A stretch of 64,000 bases of DNA, from contig CM055823.1 of assembly GCA_029582265.1 (NCBI GenBank), positions 12,155,716 through 12,219,715 on the forward strand. The letters are read 5' to 3'. Below are positions 28,897 to 41,700 of this stretch, piece by piece (positions within the stretch are counted from its first letter, which is position 1; each line of letters opens with the position of its first letter). Source of the DNA: Zoroaster sp. YZ-2022. Its lineage: Eukaryota > Echinodermata > Asteroidea > Forcipulatida > Zoroasteridae. The notes under the pieces were generated by a model that searched no databases, was not told the origin of the DNA, and saw only the letters and a list, made by a program, of their open reading frames with translations. The position numbers were made by a program, and so were the translations under genes.

Positions 28897-30903
28897 CCAA
28901 TAAGTAAGACTAATTGTGGAATCTCAATTGAGTAGTAATTAGTTCTGAAAAGAACCTAGATTCATACCGCCCCCTCAAGAAGAACCCCATCCCATCCATA
29001 GAGAAAAGAGTCGCTAGCAAACTCCTTGCCCTCCACCGTGCCGGTGCCCTCTCCACCCAACTCTACCGACATCTCAGACCATCCAGCTCATCCTGCCCTA
29101 GGTTCTTTGGCCAGCCGAAGATTCACAAACCTGATGTTCATCTCCGCCCTATCGTCGCCTCCAGAGGTTCACCTACGTACAACACAGCCCGTCATCTAGC
29201 TAAGATCCTCCGACCCTTGGTGGGTCTCACTCAACACCATGTGTCCAACTCCGGTCAGTTCGTTGAGATCACCCGGGGCCTCACCCTTCAACCCAGCGAC
29301 ATCTTGGTTAGTTTTGATGTTGTCTCCCTATTCACCAATGTCCCAACTACAGAGACATACCTCCTGGTGAAGGACAGACTCGTACAAGATCTTTCCCTTG
29401 ATGATCGCACATCACTCACCCCTGACCAAATTCATGATTTGCTACTAACATGTGTCTCTTCAAGTTGTTTTCAGTTTCAGGGCAAGTTCTACGAGCAGAC
29501 AGCTGGGACCTCCATGGGATCTCCTTTATCCCCGGTCCTTGCTGATATTTTCATGGAAGAGTTTGAACTCTTCCCTCAACACCGCCGACCTCCAACCGAA
29601 GCTGTGGCTCCGATACGTGGATGACACCTTTGTGGTTTGGCCACATGGCAGAGACACACTCCAGGATTTTCTACAACATCTCAACCAGAAACACCCGAGC
29701 ATCAAGTTCATCATGGAAACAGAAGAAGACGGCAAGGTCGCGTTCCTTGATGTTGGCATTTCCAGAAACCCAGACGGCTCCCTACACGTACACCACAACG
29801 TCTACAGAAAGCCCACGCACACAGATCGGTACCTGAACGAGCGCTCCTTCCATCACCCAAGCATCAAGTCATCGGTCAACCGTACCCTCGTACAACGCGC
29901 CTACAACATTTGTGACAAGGACAGCCTTCCCAAGGAACTACAGCACATCCGAACCACCCTCAAACGCAACGGTTACAACCCCAGCAAGATCAGCACAGCG
30001 AAGCCGTTTCCAAACCCCGAAAGCAAGGTAAGTAATCCGCTATCTAGGTTCGACGTCTCACAAACTACAGCGCATCCTCCGACGAGCAGGCATCGATGTG
30101 TTCCACTCAGCCCCCAGCAAACTCCAAGGACTTCTATACACCCACAAGGACAAACTGGACCCAAACAACAGAGCGGGAGTCTACCGGATCCCCTGTGAGT
30201 GCGGTAAGGTGTACATCGGCGAAACAGGACGCAACCTCCCCATCAGATTGAAGGAACACCGAGCACACGGCCGTAGAGGAGATTTCGAGAAGTCCGCCAT
30301 CGTCAAGCACTCGCACATCAAGGACCACCAAATCGACTGGCAGGCAGCCTAACTCATCACACCCATCGACACATGGCACCCCAGACGCATCAGAGAGGCC
30401 ATCGAGATCGTCAAACACGACACTGTGCCACAGGACATCGGCTTCTACATCAGCGACATTTGGCGACCACTACTACGGACTGACGGATCTTCTATATCCA
30501 AAGTCCATAACCCACTCCAGACTGAGGGATCTCCTATATCCTAAGTCAACCACCCTCCATCCCCCTGTGCTTGTTAACAACTGATTCAGTTCAGTGAGCA
30601 CACACTCCTCTCCCCCAACCCCTAGGATCCTAGTCTCAACAGTTCCCGCCTGCGCGCCTCAACGAACTAAACCTCCAGCATCCATTCATGGGATGATCCT
30701 CCAGCAGTCTACTTAAGCAGCAGCATTTTCCAGAGTCCGGCATTCTCCTAAGGACGATCAGAGCATACTGATCGAAACGTCGAGTTGTACCTCCAGTTCT
30801 TTTCAGAACTAATTACTACTCAATTGAGATTCCACATGGTGTCACCGCAATTAGTCTTACTTATCATCCTCACCATGCAAAGCTACAAGTTTTACCTATA
30901 TAA
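28896..30903 (+). mobile_element. Penelope-like retroelement (RT + GIY-YIG endonuclease), decayed
   Basis: The reverse-transcriptase region is in one frame around 29090-29600 (FFGQPKIHKPD, DILVSFDVVSLFTNVP, AGTSMGSPLSPVLADIFME) and continues in a second (RYVDDTFVVW, then KVAFLDVGISRNPDGSLH). A third frame (30098-30352) gives the GIY-YIG domain (VYRIPCECGKVYIGETGRNL, LKEHRAH). These are the two diagnostic domains of Penelope-like elements. Frames are broken at about 29575 and 30030. Near 30028 AAG|GTAAGT resembles a splice donor, and such elements are known to carry introns. Left end: an inverted copy of the terminal sequence (28900-28968). Right end: the direct copy (30755-30903). Confidence 0.92.
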
Positions 30904-32559
30904 CCAATAGGGTTTCGGCGACCAGGCCGAAATTAGTAATCCGTTGTAATCCGTAGAGAGAATTCACGACGATGCAGGCAGTACATACAATAAGAGGAAA
31001 GTGGCACTTCCAGATGTTCATTCTGAGGTAAAAGACTACTTTGGACACATTTTTACCCCAATCAATTCTTGTAAAGTTTTTGAAAATTGATATAGGCCTA
31101 GATACCTCCCAAATCCATATTCCCTTTTAAATTAATATGAAATATATTTTTAATTTGGGATGAAATTAATACCCTTACATAAAAAATTCAAACAATATTC
31201 AGGGGTTACAAAAGATGGTCCCAAATTAAATATAGGCGTTATGTTTACAAACGCTTAGAAATCATAATTTAACCATTTAAAACGGGGTGATGTTATAAAA
31301 CTATGAAATATGTACCCCGAAACGTAATTTAAAGGGAAAATGTCAAATGCCTCATTGATGACTGCTTCGTTCGTTAGTTCTTTTGTTGGAATGACGCACA
31401 TGTACAACGGCTGTTTAAAAAAAGCCATTTAGCCTAATCATTTTACTGCGTTGAAAATCATATGAACTTTTAAGGCTACTTCCGTAAGCATCATTAAACA
31501 GTCGAAAGAGTGGTTTACTGAACGATTGTTTTCAAGTAGAAAACATAATATGACAGATTTAGTCCCTCCAGATGGTACCGGCAAATTAATTGTCAGCCCC
31601 TGACTCATGGACTATCATTGGTATACGTGTACCACGAAGAATCAACCATGAAACTGCATATATCAATGAAAATTACAGTTTATTCACATAAACATATAAC
31701 AATTATCAATTATTATTTTGGGGGGTCTGCATATTAACATATGCTGTGTGAACAGCTTTATCCAAGATTCTAAAATGAACCAACAAAATAAAGGAACCTC
31801 ATACTTTCTTCTTTTTATTGTACTTTATTTCAACTGTAACTTGTAATTTGTGTGCTCAGTTACATACAGCAATATTTTGCGCATTTTCTCCCCCCCCCCC
31901 GCCCTTTTTAAAAATAAATTTAGTATTTGTTTTGGTTAGTGGCTGCGTCTTTTTTGTGCAAGTTGTGTATGGAATTGGTAATTCATAACTCACTATTTCG
32001 ATCACTATGCTCTGCACACGAGATGGCAAGGCACCCGTTCTTTTCAGAAACATCACATTTCATTACAACGGAGTAGTCCCACATTTATTTCCATATTTGC
32101 CAAAAAATAAATCTATTGAGCACAGCATTATACATTTTCAGTATTAAACAAAGTTAGCACTCATTAGAGAATGTATAGATACTACATTTATACTTCCACC
32201 ATACTTTGCTTCAAATTGTATTTCGATCACAAAATTGCAATCAAATATGATATAATAAAGAGTATATAAATTATGGTGTGTGCGTGGCAAAATGTGCGGT
32301 TCACTACATTAAAACAAACAAATAACTCGTGAAAATATAATTCTTTCTTAAATGAATTATCTTTTGAGCAGAACAAAAAAGGCACGCACTGCCCTGTACC
32401 AGGCAGGTGATTTAATGTGTTCTTGTAGATCAGTAACATTGATCTGGAAATGTGTCCGCTTATAGCGGGCTTATAGCGGGCTTATAGCGGGCCCGTCCCA
32501 GGAGGGGGGCAGGACCGTAGCCAAAGAGGTAGCCAAAGAAGTTTACAAAATATTTTATT
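30904..32559. other. Non-coding stretch downstream of METTL27-like gene
   Basis: Nothing coding seen. A poly-C run at about 31890. The METTL27-like 3' UTR should lie in the upper part (minus strand, ending somewhere below 32560). Three copies of GCTTATAGCGG lie at about 32458-32492. Confidence 0.4.
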
Positions 32560-32756
32560 TTACAGACGGCGAATGGTATACATATCGGCGCGGCCATTTT
32601 CCAGAATTAATGAAATATCGACTTTCTCAACCAACTCCCAGGTGCCGTTCTGTATCAGGTCTTTGATGGCATCTTGCATCTCATATATAATGTCATAATG
32701 CTGTTGTGTGTCGCCCTCAATCATCGTCCAGCTGAGAGAAAAAACCATCCATCCAC
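32560..32756 (-). CDS. METTL27: METTL27-like exon 5 (terminal)
   Basis: 197 nt including the stop, acceptor TTACCAG. GGWMVFSLSWTMIEG then helical YEMQDAIKDLIQNGTWEL, ending MYTIRRL. Confidence 0.87.
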
Positions 32757-35700
32757 CTGGTAATAAATAAGGCATTTCAATTGTACACACCATTAGTCAA
32801 CTGTCTGCATCCATACTTCATAAGAAACAAGAGAGATGTACACAAGCCATCATGCGAATGTTTAAACTCATTTCAATGTGTCAATAACAAGCATCCAAAT
32901 GGCGAAAATGCATTCAGATTGTTTTGCCTTCATTGAAAACTGGATGACTGCCATCGTCCATTTCAAATTTTAAATATATTTCAAGTTTTCTAATGTCGGA
33001 TGGATTTATTTCTCAGAATGTTTAGTTCCATCACCAATTTCACATCAAGTAAGTTGTCACTGTGTAATTACCAAAGGTCGTCCTACCCAAATCGGAATTA
33101 AGGTGCTCCCTTTTATAACAGAGAATAGAGTATAACAACAACATAATGGGGAAACAAGAATTTGAGGAAACAATGTGATCTTTCACGTTTATGTCAGCTT
33201 GGGTCCGAGTGGGACTCGAACCTGGGTCCACAGAGGTGAAAGGCTAGATGTACCACTATAGACCTTTATCATGGTTATCATGTAACCAAACCGAAGCTGG
33301 AAGAAAAAAATAGTCTGGCCCTTTTTATAAAATGAAAATTTGAACTGTCATTGCCATTGTGTATACAGGGAATCTGACAAAGATGACCGCAGTATGCTAA
33401 AGGTCTATACACCAACCTCATTCATGCCAGCAATGAAACGCCAATATGCTAACTAAACATTCTATGCCTTCATACCTTTTTTGACGATTCTGTTCCATTC
33501 AGGGAATACATCGTTTTTGAGATGGCCAATAGACAGAGCCCCAACGCAGATCAAACCATCGTAATGGCCTGTAATAGGATTTCAGTTCAGTGGGTTAGTT
33601 TATCACTTTTGGTAAGATTTCCAAAGCTGTATTTGAATTTAAAACATTGAATGTAACATAAATACATAAAAACAATTTTAGAATAAAAATACTTGATATA
33701 TTTAAGAAATTCTGAGCCCAAATAGTGTTGACCACCCACTCCTCCGGACAAACAGTGGATGAGGGTATATATAGCCAAATGATGTACCCCACCCAGGAGT
33801 TTACGCCAATGAATAGGGAAAATGTGTTTGTGATTTATCTTGACGAACCATCTTCCACTCCTTTAATCTTGTTATTGCCAAGACGGTCACAGATGAGCCT
33901 CTCGTAGACTCCTCTTGAGGCGCTGATGTCCAGACACTTCTGTGAAAAGTCTACAGCATCGATTCTCTTGAAACCAAGTCTGGCCAACTGGGTTGGAGAG
34001 GGAGAGGGAGGGAGAAGAGAAAAGGAAACGTGAATGAATAAATCCTGTTTCGTATGTTGTTTTCTGCTGGCAAATTTATGTCATGTATTTATTTTCCAAC
34101 GTCTACAAATATTGCTCCTTAATATTAGGGGAGTAGAAGTAAGACCAAGTTCCTTCTCAAGAACCAGGGAAATGACCACGAAGAAGCGAAGACGAAGTAC
34201 GACCTAATGTGGGACCTGACAAGGAACAAGGCACAGAACAAGGACGCTCACCCGACACCAGGAATTGGGACCCATCAAGTACCGCTATTAGTACAAAGGA
34301 ACAAAAACCAAAAAACGACCCATGACCCAGCCTCATGGACCCAGAACCACAAGAAACCAGGACTTGGCCGAAGAACATGATGAGGACAATGATCATGATC
34401 AGGAACCACAGGGGACTTGGATATCGATAATTTTAGACCCAGAACCGCAAGTAACTACAAGAACATGCCCAGACAAGGAACCATGACCCAAACCAGGAAA
34501 TTCCAGGAACTGGAACTAACGACAAATTTAGACCAGGAACCACAAAGTAATAATACACGCCAAGACTCCATCTAGAGCAGGGAAAGAACAAGATCAATCA
34601 AAGATATCAAACAAAACTAAAATCCAAAACCTAACATAAAACGGGGAAATTGTTGCTGCTTTGTAGACTCATTGATGTGGATATTTTACATACCTGTTGA
34701 CCCACCCTTCCAGTCCCTGCTGCACAGTCAACGATGTGGGCGCTCTTATCAGACAACACTTTACTGAGAGCTTCTGCGCATATTTTCGGTCCATTGTAGT
34801 TTGCATTATCATAAACCTAAAAACAAAAATGTTTGAATATAATGTTTTTGGAAAGGAACAGGGTTGAAACTCAAGGCGGATATAACACAGGAATATTCAG
34901 CGCATGCAACTTTTTAAGCTGTACAACTTTAAATCAAATGCTGTTATAAATTATGAACAATTAGAGATTATAAAGGTCTCTAGGTCTGGACTCGGTCTCA
35001 AACACAAAAGTCATGGTCTTTTATTCGGTGGGTCTGTCTCGGTATTGGTTTGGTCTCGGACATCCAGGTTTCCATCTGGTCTTGTCTTGTTAACAATGCA
35101 AAGAGACCACTCTGTGGAAGTTTCAACTCAATAAGTCTTGTTTGTGCGTGTAACCTTTGACATAATCTGACACTGACAGTGACAAGTGCATATTTAATTT
35201 TTAATTTTGTTGCTATATCATGTGATTCGGGACAAGCTTTTGTGTATGACATAAAGTTACCAGACCATTCTGAACTGGAGGTTACTATGCGAAAGATTGT
35301 CCCGAATCACGTGATATAGCAACAGTATGTGTTAAGTCTAAACATGCACTTGTCACTGACTTGAGTCAGTGTACCAGATTATGTCAAAAGGCTTATTGGG
35401 CTTGCTTCTGAGAAAATTTGGGAAATTCAATTTCAAATTGATTTAACATTTTGCCATACTTGTCAGTAGAGGAGAGCTATCTTTATCGTTGTTGGTAGTA
35501 CTCCAATAAACTATGCTTTTTCGAATGTCGATTGACACATTTTATTTGTTAAAGTCGAAATTCATTTGCAATTTTAGTTTTTATCAAAATAAGCGCACCC
35601 AAGCAGACAATGATTTCTCAATATATTTGATACCATCACCAATTACTGTATACGCTTTCAGGTAAATCTGAGAACATATACAAATCCTAACTCTGTAGCT

Positions 35701-38700
35701 ATTTTGGCATAGAAACTTCCTGAAGCAGCCAAAATACAACACCACATAGTAACGCTACTATTCAACTGTTGCCAGGAATTGGGACACCATCCCTGTGTAA
35801 GATATATCCCTTGCTGGGCTATACACACTATGAATAACTTTACCCTGAAAATCTGTTTTATGGTGAAATAAACACTTCACGGCAATTTCATGACGACACA
35901 ACACCGTGAAAATGCCATGAAATACTCTTGGGATTCCTTCGCCGTAAAAACACTGTGAAAATGCCATGAACTTCTCGTGGCAGTTTTGGGGCAGCTCATT
36001 AATTCTCGAGAGCACTGTGAATTTGCCGTGAAATCACAGTGAACATTATTGCCAATATCTGAGTGGAAGAGACACCGTGAAATTGCAGTGAAATTACGGT
36101 CAACTGTTATTTCAAGGCAAAACTGATTTTCAGGGTATTTTCAGGGTGAAGTTGTTCACAGTGACAGTACTTTCGCTTGTCCCACTCCGATATCTCTGAG
36201 TTCTCATTGGTTAATTTTTGTGACCGCCGTCACTACTTCCTGTTTACGTTCGTACGAACTGATTCATTTTCGTGTTTTTAGAAACGTGATTGATGCCTAA
36301 GAAGCGTTGAGTTTACGTGGAGGAAGGGTAAAGGTGCCGTCTTAGCTTGTATTCTCAAGTACAAGTGTTGATAAATAGCTTATCTTCAACCTGTTTCCAT
36401 TTTTGTCCATATTACGGCTGAGTCTCTCGCCCTCTCCTCGGCTGTGTCGCAAGGGATGGGTGTCAACTCGACCGACGCGGTTGCACCTCCGTCCTAGGAC
36501 TCTAAAAACTAATACAGCACCACATGTTGGCCTGCACTAGAGCCACACACACAATGTTGGGTTGTTCGTGCAGTAAAACAGAGAAAGGCATTAATGCGCT
36601 TAAATATTTATTCTCGGTCTCCATGTTATATTGGATTTAAAATCCCACCATGGTTGACAATTTGATTATAAATGTTTTTAGTCCCATATAGTTGGGTTTT
36701 CTTTGCAAGGCTTTGAAGGGGGTTACAATTAATTAACAAAATATTTTGCAATATGACATCAGATTTTTTTTATTGAAATAATGTTTTCCTTTACCGTGGA
36801 TGATAAAAAATATACAGTGGTGTTTAGAATTTAGAATGATAGAACAAATCAATTACACAAGGATTTTACATTTATAATTGATTTGTTCTAGCATTTTCTA
36901 GAATTAGCAATGAGAAACACATGGACACAAGAAGCGAGGTTATAAATGAATAATTAATTTACACGACCTTATTGGATTGGTTGAAACATAGCACAAAATA
37001 TTTATTCATGATTGTATAATTTAATAAAATTCTAAATTAATATGTAATAGTAATGTGATGGGGTGGAGAGGCCGGAGACAATGTTAATGTTAATGGTACC
37101 CCCCCCCCCCCAAAAAGATCAACAATGTCATTGACTTTCGACCCGTGGTCAAATTGGTATGAAGAGCGGTCCCAGGGATGCTAATCTGATGGGTAACTGG
37201 CCAAAGAATCAATTTAATTTATTTTGAATAAGCTTCATAAGCTATCGCATAAGCTTTGGGTGGCATGACTATCTTATCGCCATCGCAACCTCGTTCCCAG
37301 GGCTTTCGAGTAGTTTCTGTACTCCTCGTACCCCCTGGGACGGGACAATTTCAATATTTAAAAATCTTGGCTACACTGATTAAGTGCTGCAGTGAAGCTA
37401 CTGAAACTAGGCCATCCAATTTATTTCATGATAATTTCGGTACAATCACTCCTTCAAACACTGGATGTGTTAAACAAATTCATACAGCCATTATAGTATG
37501 AAGAAGAATTTAATTTAAATTTTTATTTTAATTTTATTTTAATTTCCTCAAAATAATACTCAAACTGTTTAAGGGTATTTTTTAATAGAACGAGGTTGGT
37601 ATTACACCAACTATATACACTGTCAATGTCAATAACATTATCAAATGGTATCTAAAAATAGGTCCTATATCCTCCCCATATGCAAAAGATTTACACAGGT
37701 AATACACTGTAAACATAAATTAGTCATTTTGACTAATAAAAATTAGTCCTGCCCTACGTCTGAAATGACTAATACAAATTAGTCAGACAAGCCAGATGAC
37801 TAACATTAATAAGAGAAATATTAGTCAAATGTGACTTATTTTAATTAGTCATCCGACTAAATCCAAAAACGTCTGAAATGACTAAACGTTACCGGTAGTC
37901 ATCTGACTTTTGCAATTTGTCATTCAAAATGATGACTAATCACATTAGCCACACGACTAAGGCTTCATTTCATGTAAAAACAAAAGAAATGAAGCAAATT
38001 AAATCATATAATCTTGTCAAAAATATTTATTTCAATGTAATCGGGTTTTACCTTCACTTAACTGTGTAACAAAATGTGTATACTCTTAAAAGAAAGTTTG
38101 AATACATTGCATCATCAAAAGACTTTGTATTGCGGTTTACACCTCGTTGGTAGGTATCATGCAGCTTTAAAGTGTATTTTTTCTTAGATATGCGATGTGT
38201 CACCCATCACATATCTAAAAATAAATAAAAAATAAAAACACTTTTAAAGCTGCATGATACCTCAACGAGGTATAACCCGTAATACAAAAGTCTTGTTCTG
38301 GGTTTGAATAAAAGTACATTAATAAAACATAATAACTATAAAGTAAAAAAGTAAATTAAATATATCCACAAGTTCAGATTCAGTGAATCTCTTCAAATTG
38401 CAATAAGTTGGCAAAAACAGCAAAACAAATGTAGACACGAGGAATATATGCTACATCTGTTTATTACCCCCCAGTAGTTGGGGTGCAACAGCAAAGGCGG
38501 AGATAATAAGCGCACTGCCCCCCACACACACAATAGTAGTACATACATTTTTGCAATCCAGGTTTCCAGGTTTCTTAGTGGCAAGTAAATTTAGTAACTT
38601 ACAATTTTGTGCAGTAAATATAAAAACCAAGTTCAAATATAATGCAACTATAATAGGGCTGTGCCAGGTATCCGGATACCCGACTGAAACTGTCATTACC

Positions 38701-41700
38701 CGATTCCATTTTTCGGTTCCGGGTACCCGTAAACGACTTTTTAAAATTGGGACTTACCATTTCAGTGGTGTGAACAGAAATCTTTTACTATTGAACAATG
38801 TAATGTTTACACTTTAAGGAGCAATTTTATTCAAGAGATTAACACTCTGATAACACCTTTGTAGTATTTTACGGACATTTTCCATACACTTTTGTCCAAC
38901 TGTTTGTGATACATTAAAAACACTTTCGTAGAGAATGTCCTATTATTACATTGTATACGACAACCCCATAGAGTGGGTTTTGTACAGAAAAAGTTAAGCA
39001 AGTTAATCACTACCTTCACCCAAGGTTTGTTTATGCCACAGAGAATGCAGCGTGAGGGTGGGTTTTGTATATGACGGTGTGTAGTGTAAGGGGTTACAGA
39101 GTCATCGTCGTTAACATTTTAATTTAAAGAACATAAAATAGTTATAGCCTAATTAGAACGTTGCTAGACTGTTACACCATGTATACAGAAACAATTTGAT
39201 TATTCATGAAACGATCGACTACCGTATGAATTAAGCGTGCCATTGCTGCATGCTACGCGCGATATGCATGTGCCACTCACTTAAAACGACACCAATTGTA
39301 ATCCAGACTACCAGATTATAATCTGTGCTTGTTAATAGCAAGATGAAATTGATCTTTTTGAGACGTTATCTACTGACACAAATTTGGAGAATACATGTTG
39401 CGATGAATACATAGGGAAGAAAACAGTGAATCCATGCCCGCGTGTTATTTTGTTCGTGGTACATTAAGACAGTAAACTACCCGTAATTTATATTCAATAA
39501 CACCCTAACAAATTAAACACCCCACTAATTATTTATCAATCCTATTTTCCCTTTGAGAAAGAACCTGCTGTAGGTTCGAAACGAATAACGACTAGTTTGC
39601 ATTTATACTACAGGTCCTTTAGGTTGGTAAGCAGTTTGCAACAGCTAATTCTCTATTTATCAAAAATTTGTTTAATATTTAGATGTAATTTGAGATGCCA
39701 TTTGAGATGTATAGTTCCTATTTAAAAATAAACCATACTAAGAATGTGTTTGCAGATATCTCAAAATATCAGGATTTATAGTTTCTTGTCATACACCAGT
39801 GTACATTTGGTGGAATATTCTATTAAAAACCAGACATCTCAAAGTTGCCCCCAGACATCATTAATCATCCCTTCAGTTGCAGTTTGAAAGCTAAGTATGC
39901 TTTTTGAAAGTCATCTGAGCGCAACGGCTCATTTCAATACATTTCATATGACTAAAAATACTTTTTCTTTCACGCCAAAATAATTCAATGTGTATGTCAA
40001 GGTTGTTTGTGCTAGTGCCTTTCCAAACATCAGTGTAGGCTATACATCACGTGTACATGTACAATGTACATAATTATAGCTTCAGACTTCAATTTCGATC
40101 CAAAACTTGAAAAAGATCGACGGATGAAAGCGCACCAAAATTTGCTGCCCATTACAACGCGCTGGGAAGACATAAACAAAAGTATTACTCCAATAATATG
40201 ACTCCCAAAGTTGATCTCAAAGTGCGTTATCGGTATATATATATACCTGTCATCCCGATGACTTATTTAAATGGCACTAAACTTCCATTTGAAATACACG
40301 TGCGCCATGCATTTTTCATAGAATTACCCGTCTGCATGTCTCGTATGATGCAACATCATGGTTGTAATGGGGTCGTTGCTTACCTGGATGATTTTCTCAT
40401 CAAAATTGAAAATACACGGGAGGCTTGTAAATGGCATTTTAATTACTTGTTTTACTTTATGGTTAGTATTTACATAAATTGCTCAAAGATGGACAGCCCT
40501 TCCCAAACAATCACTTGTATTGGTATCTTAATTCATACCAATGCTCGAACTCATAAAATACCTCAGGAAAAACTAGATTGTTCATTGAACTACTTCAGGA
40601 GTGTTCGCAGCCATTTACTCTGCATATTATATTAAAAATCCCAGACATATTCAAAGTTATTCATCCGTCCAGTTGCAGTTTGAAAGCTATCGCTATGCTT
40701 TGTGCAAATCATGTGAGCGCAACCCTAATTTGTGACTCATTTCAATACGTTTCATATGACTAAAAATACAACAAAGGATCTGCACTTTTTTCTTTCACGC
40801 CTACATGTTGTGTTGCTTTTTGTACACCAAAGGAGGCATGTTTTCAACAAGAATGAAAACGGGTATCCGAACTTTCCTGATTTCGGGTATCCGGTTCCAA
40901 AAATATCCGAAAACGCACACCGCTAAACTATAATGTAGCACAAGTTATTGTAAAAATAAAAGTATAACTGGTTTGCATTTAAACTTATAAACCGAGTGAT
41001 AAAATGACAAATGTAATCGAATGAGTCAGAGTGTAACAAACCTCATACATGTACCATTACTCAAATTAAATTACAAATTGAAATAAGGTTTGGCCCTTCC
41101 AGACATTGCTTATTACCTTATAAAATTAGGGTGATATTGCAAAGGAACATTATTTTGGCAAGTGATTTTCCGTTTTAATGAAAAGGCAAGAATAAATCAA
41201 TGAATAGCACCATAACTGATTCCAAATGTGTTGTAAATTGAAAACCAGGGAGTCTTAATTCTTTTCACACATTCAGTGAATTAAAAAGACACCAAGACAA
41301 CCCTCTGGCTAAAACCATGTTGTTGGTCACATTACTTGTCAAGTAATGTGACCACTGCACGTTCGATCTTCACATTATCCTGTACATTCAGGATAACTTT
41401 CTAGAAGAAGGTTAGCGTCTTCTTAAAACTTACTGGATATGCCAAGTTGAAAATATAAAAACAGGCCAGGTATCTGAGAGGTCCGAATCGTTTCATTTAA
41501 TGTATGGTGCGCCATCTTCCTGTATATCAATGAGAACATAAAACCAAAAAATACTTTACAATTAGATTGTGCGATGTCTTTTAGGCAAATGATGTATTTT
41601 AGGCAAATGATATTCAACAGATGTTTTGTGAGCGCAACAGCTCCAGTTCCAATGTAGCAGAAAAGGAGGTCATAACCAAAAACCAGTGGTTGAACTGCCA

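Noticed and set aside
30750..30790. Active hammerhead ribozyme
   Set aside because: The stem-loop and following AAAC are present but the CTGANGA core is changed, so only a resemblance is reported.
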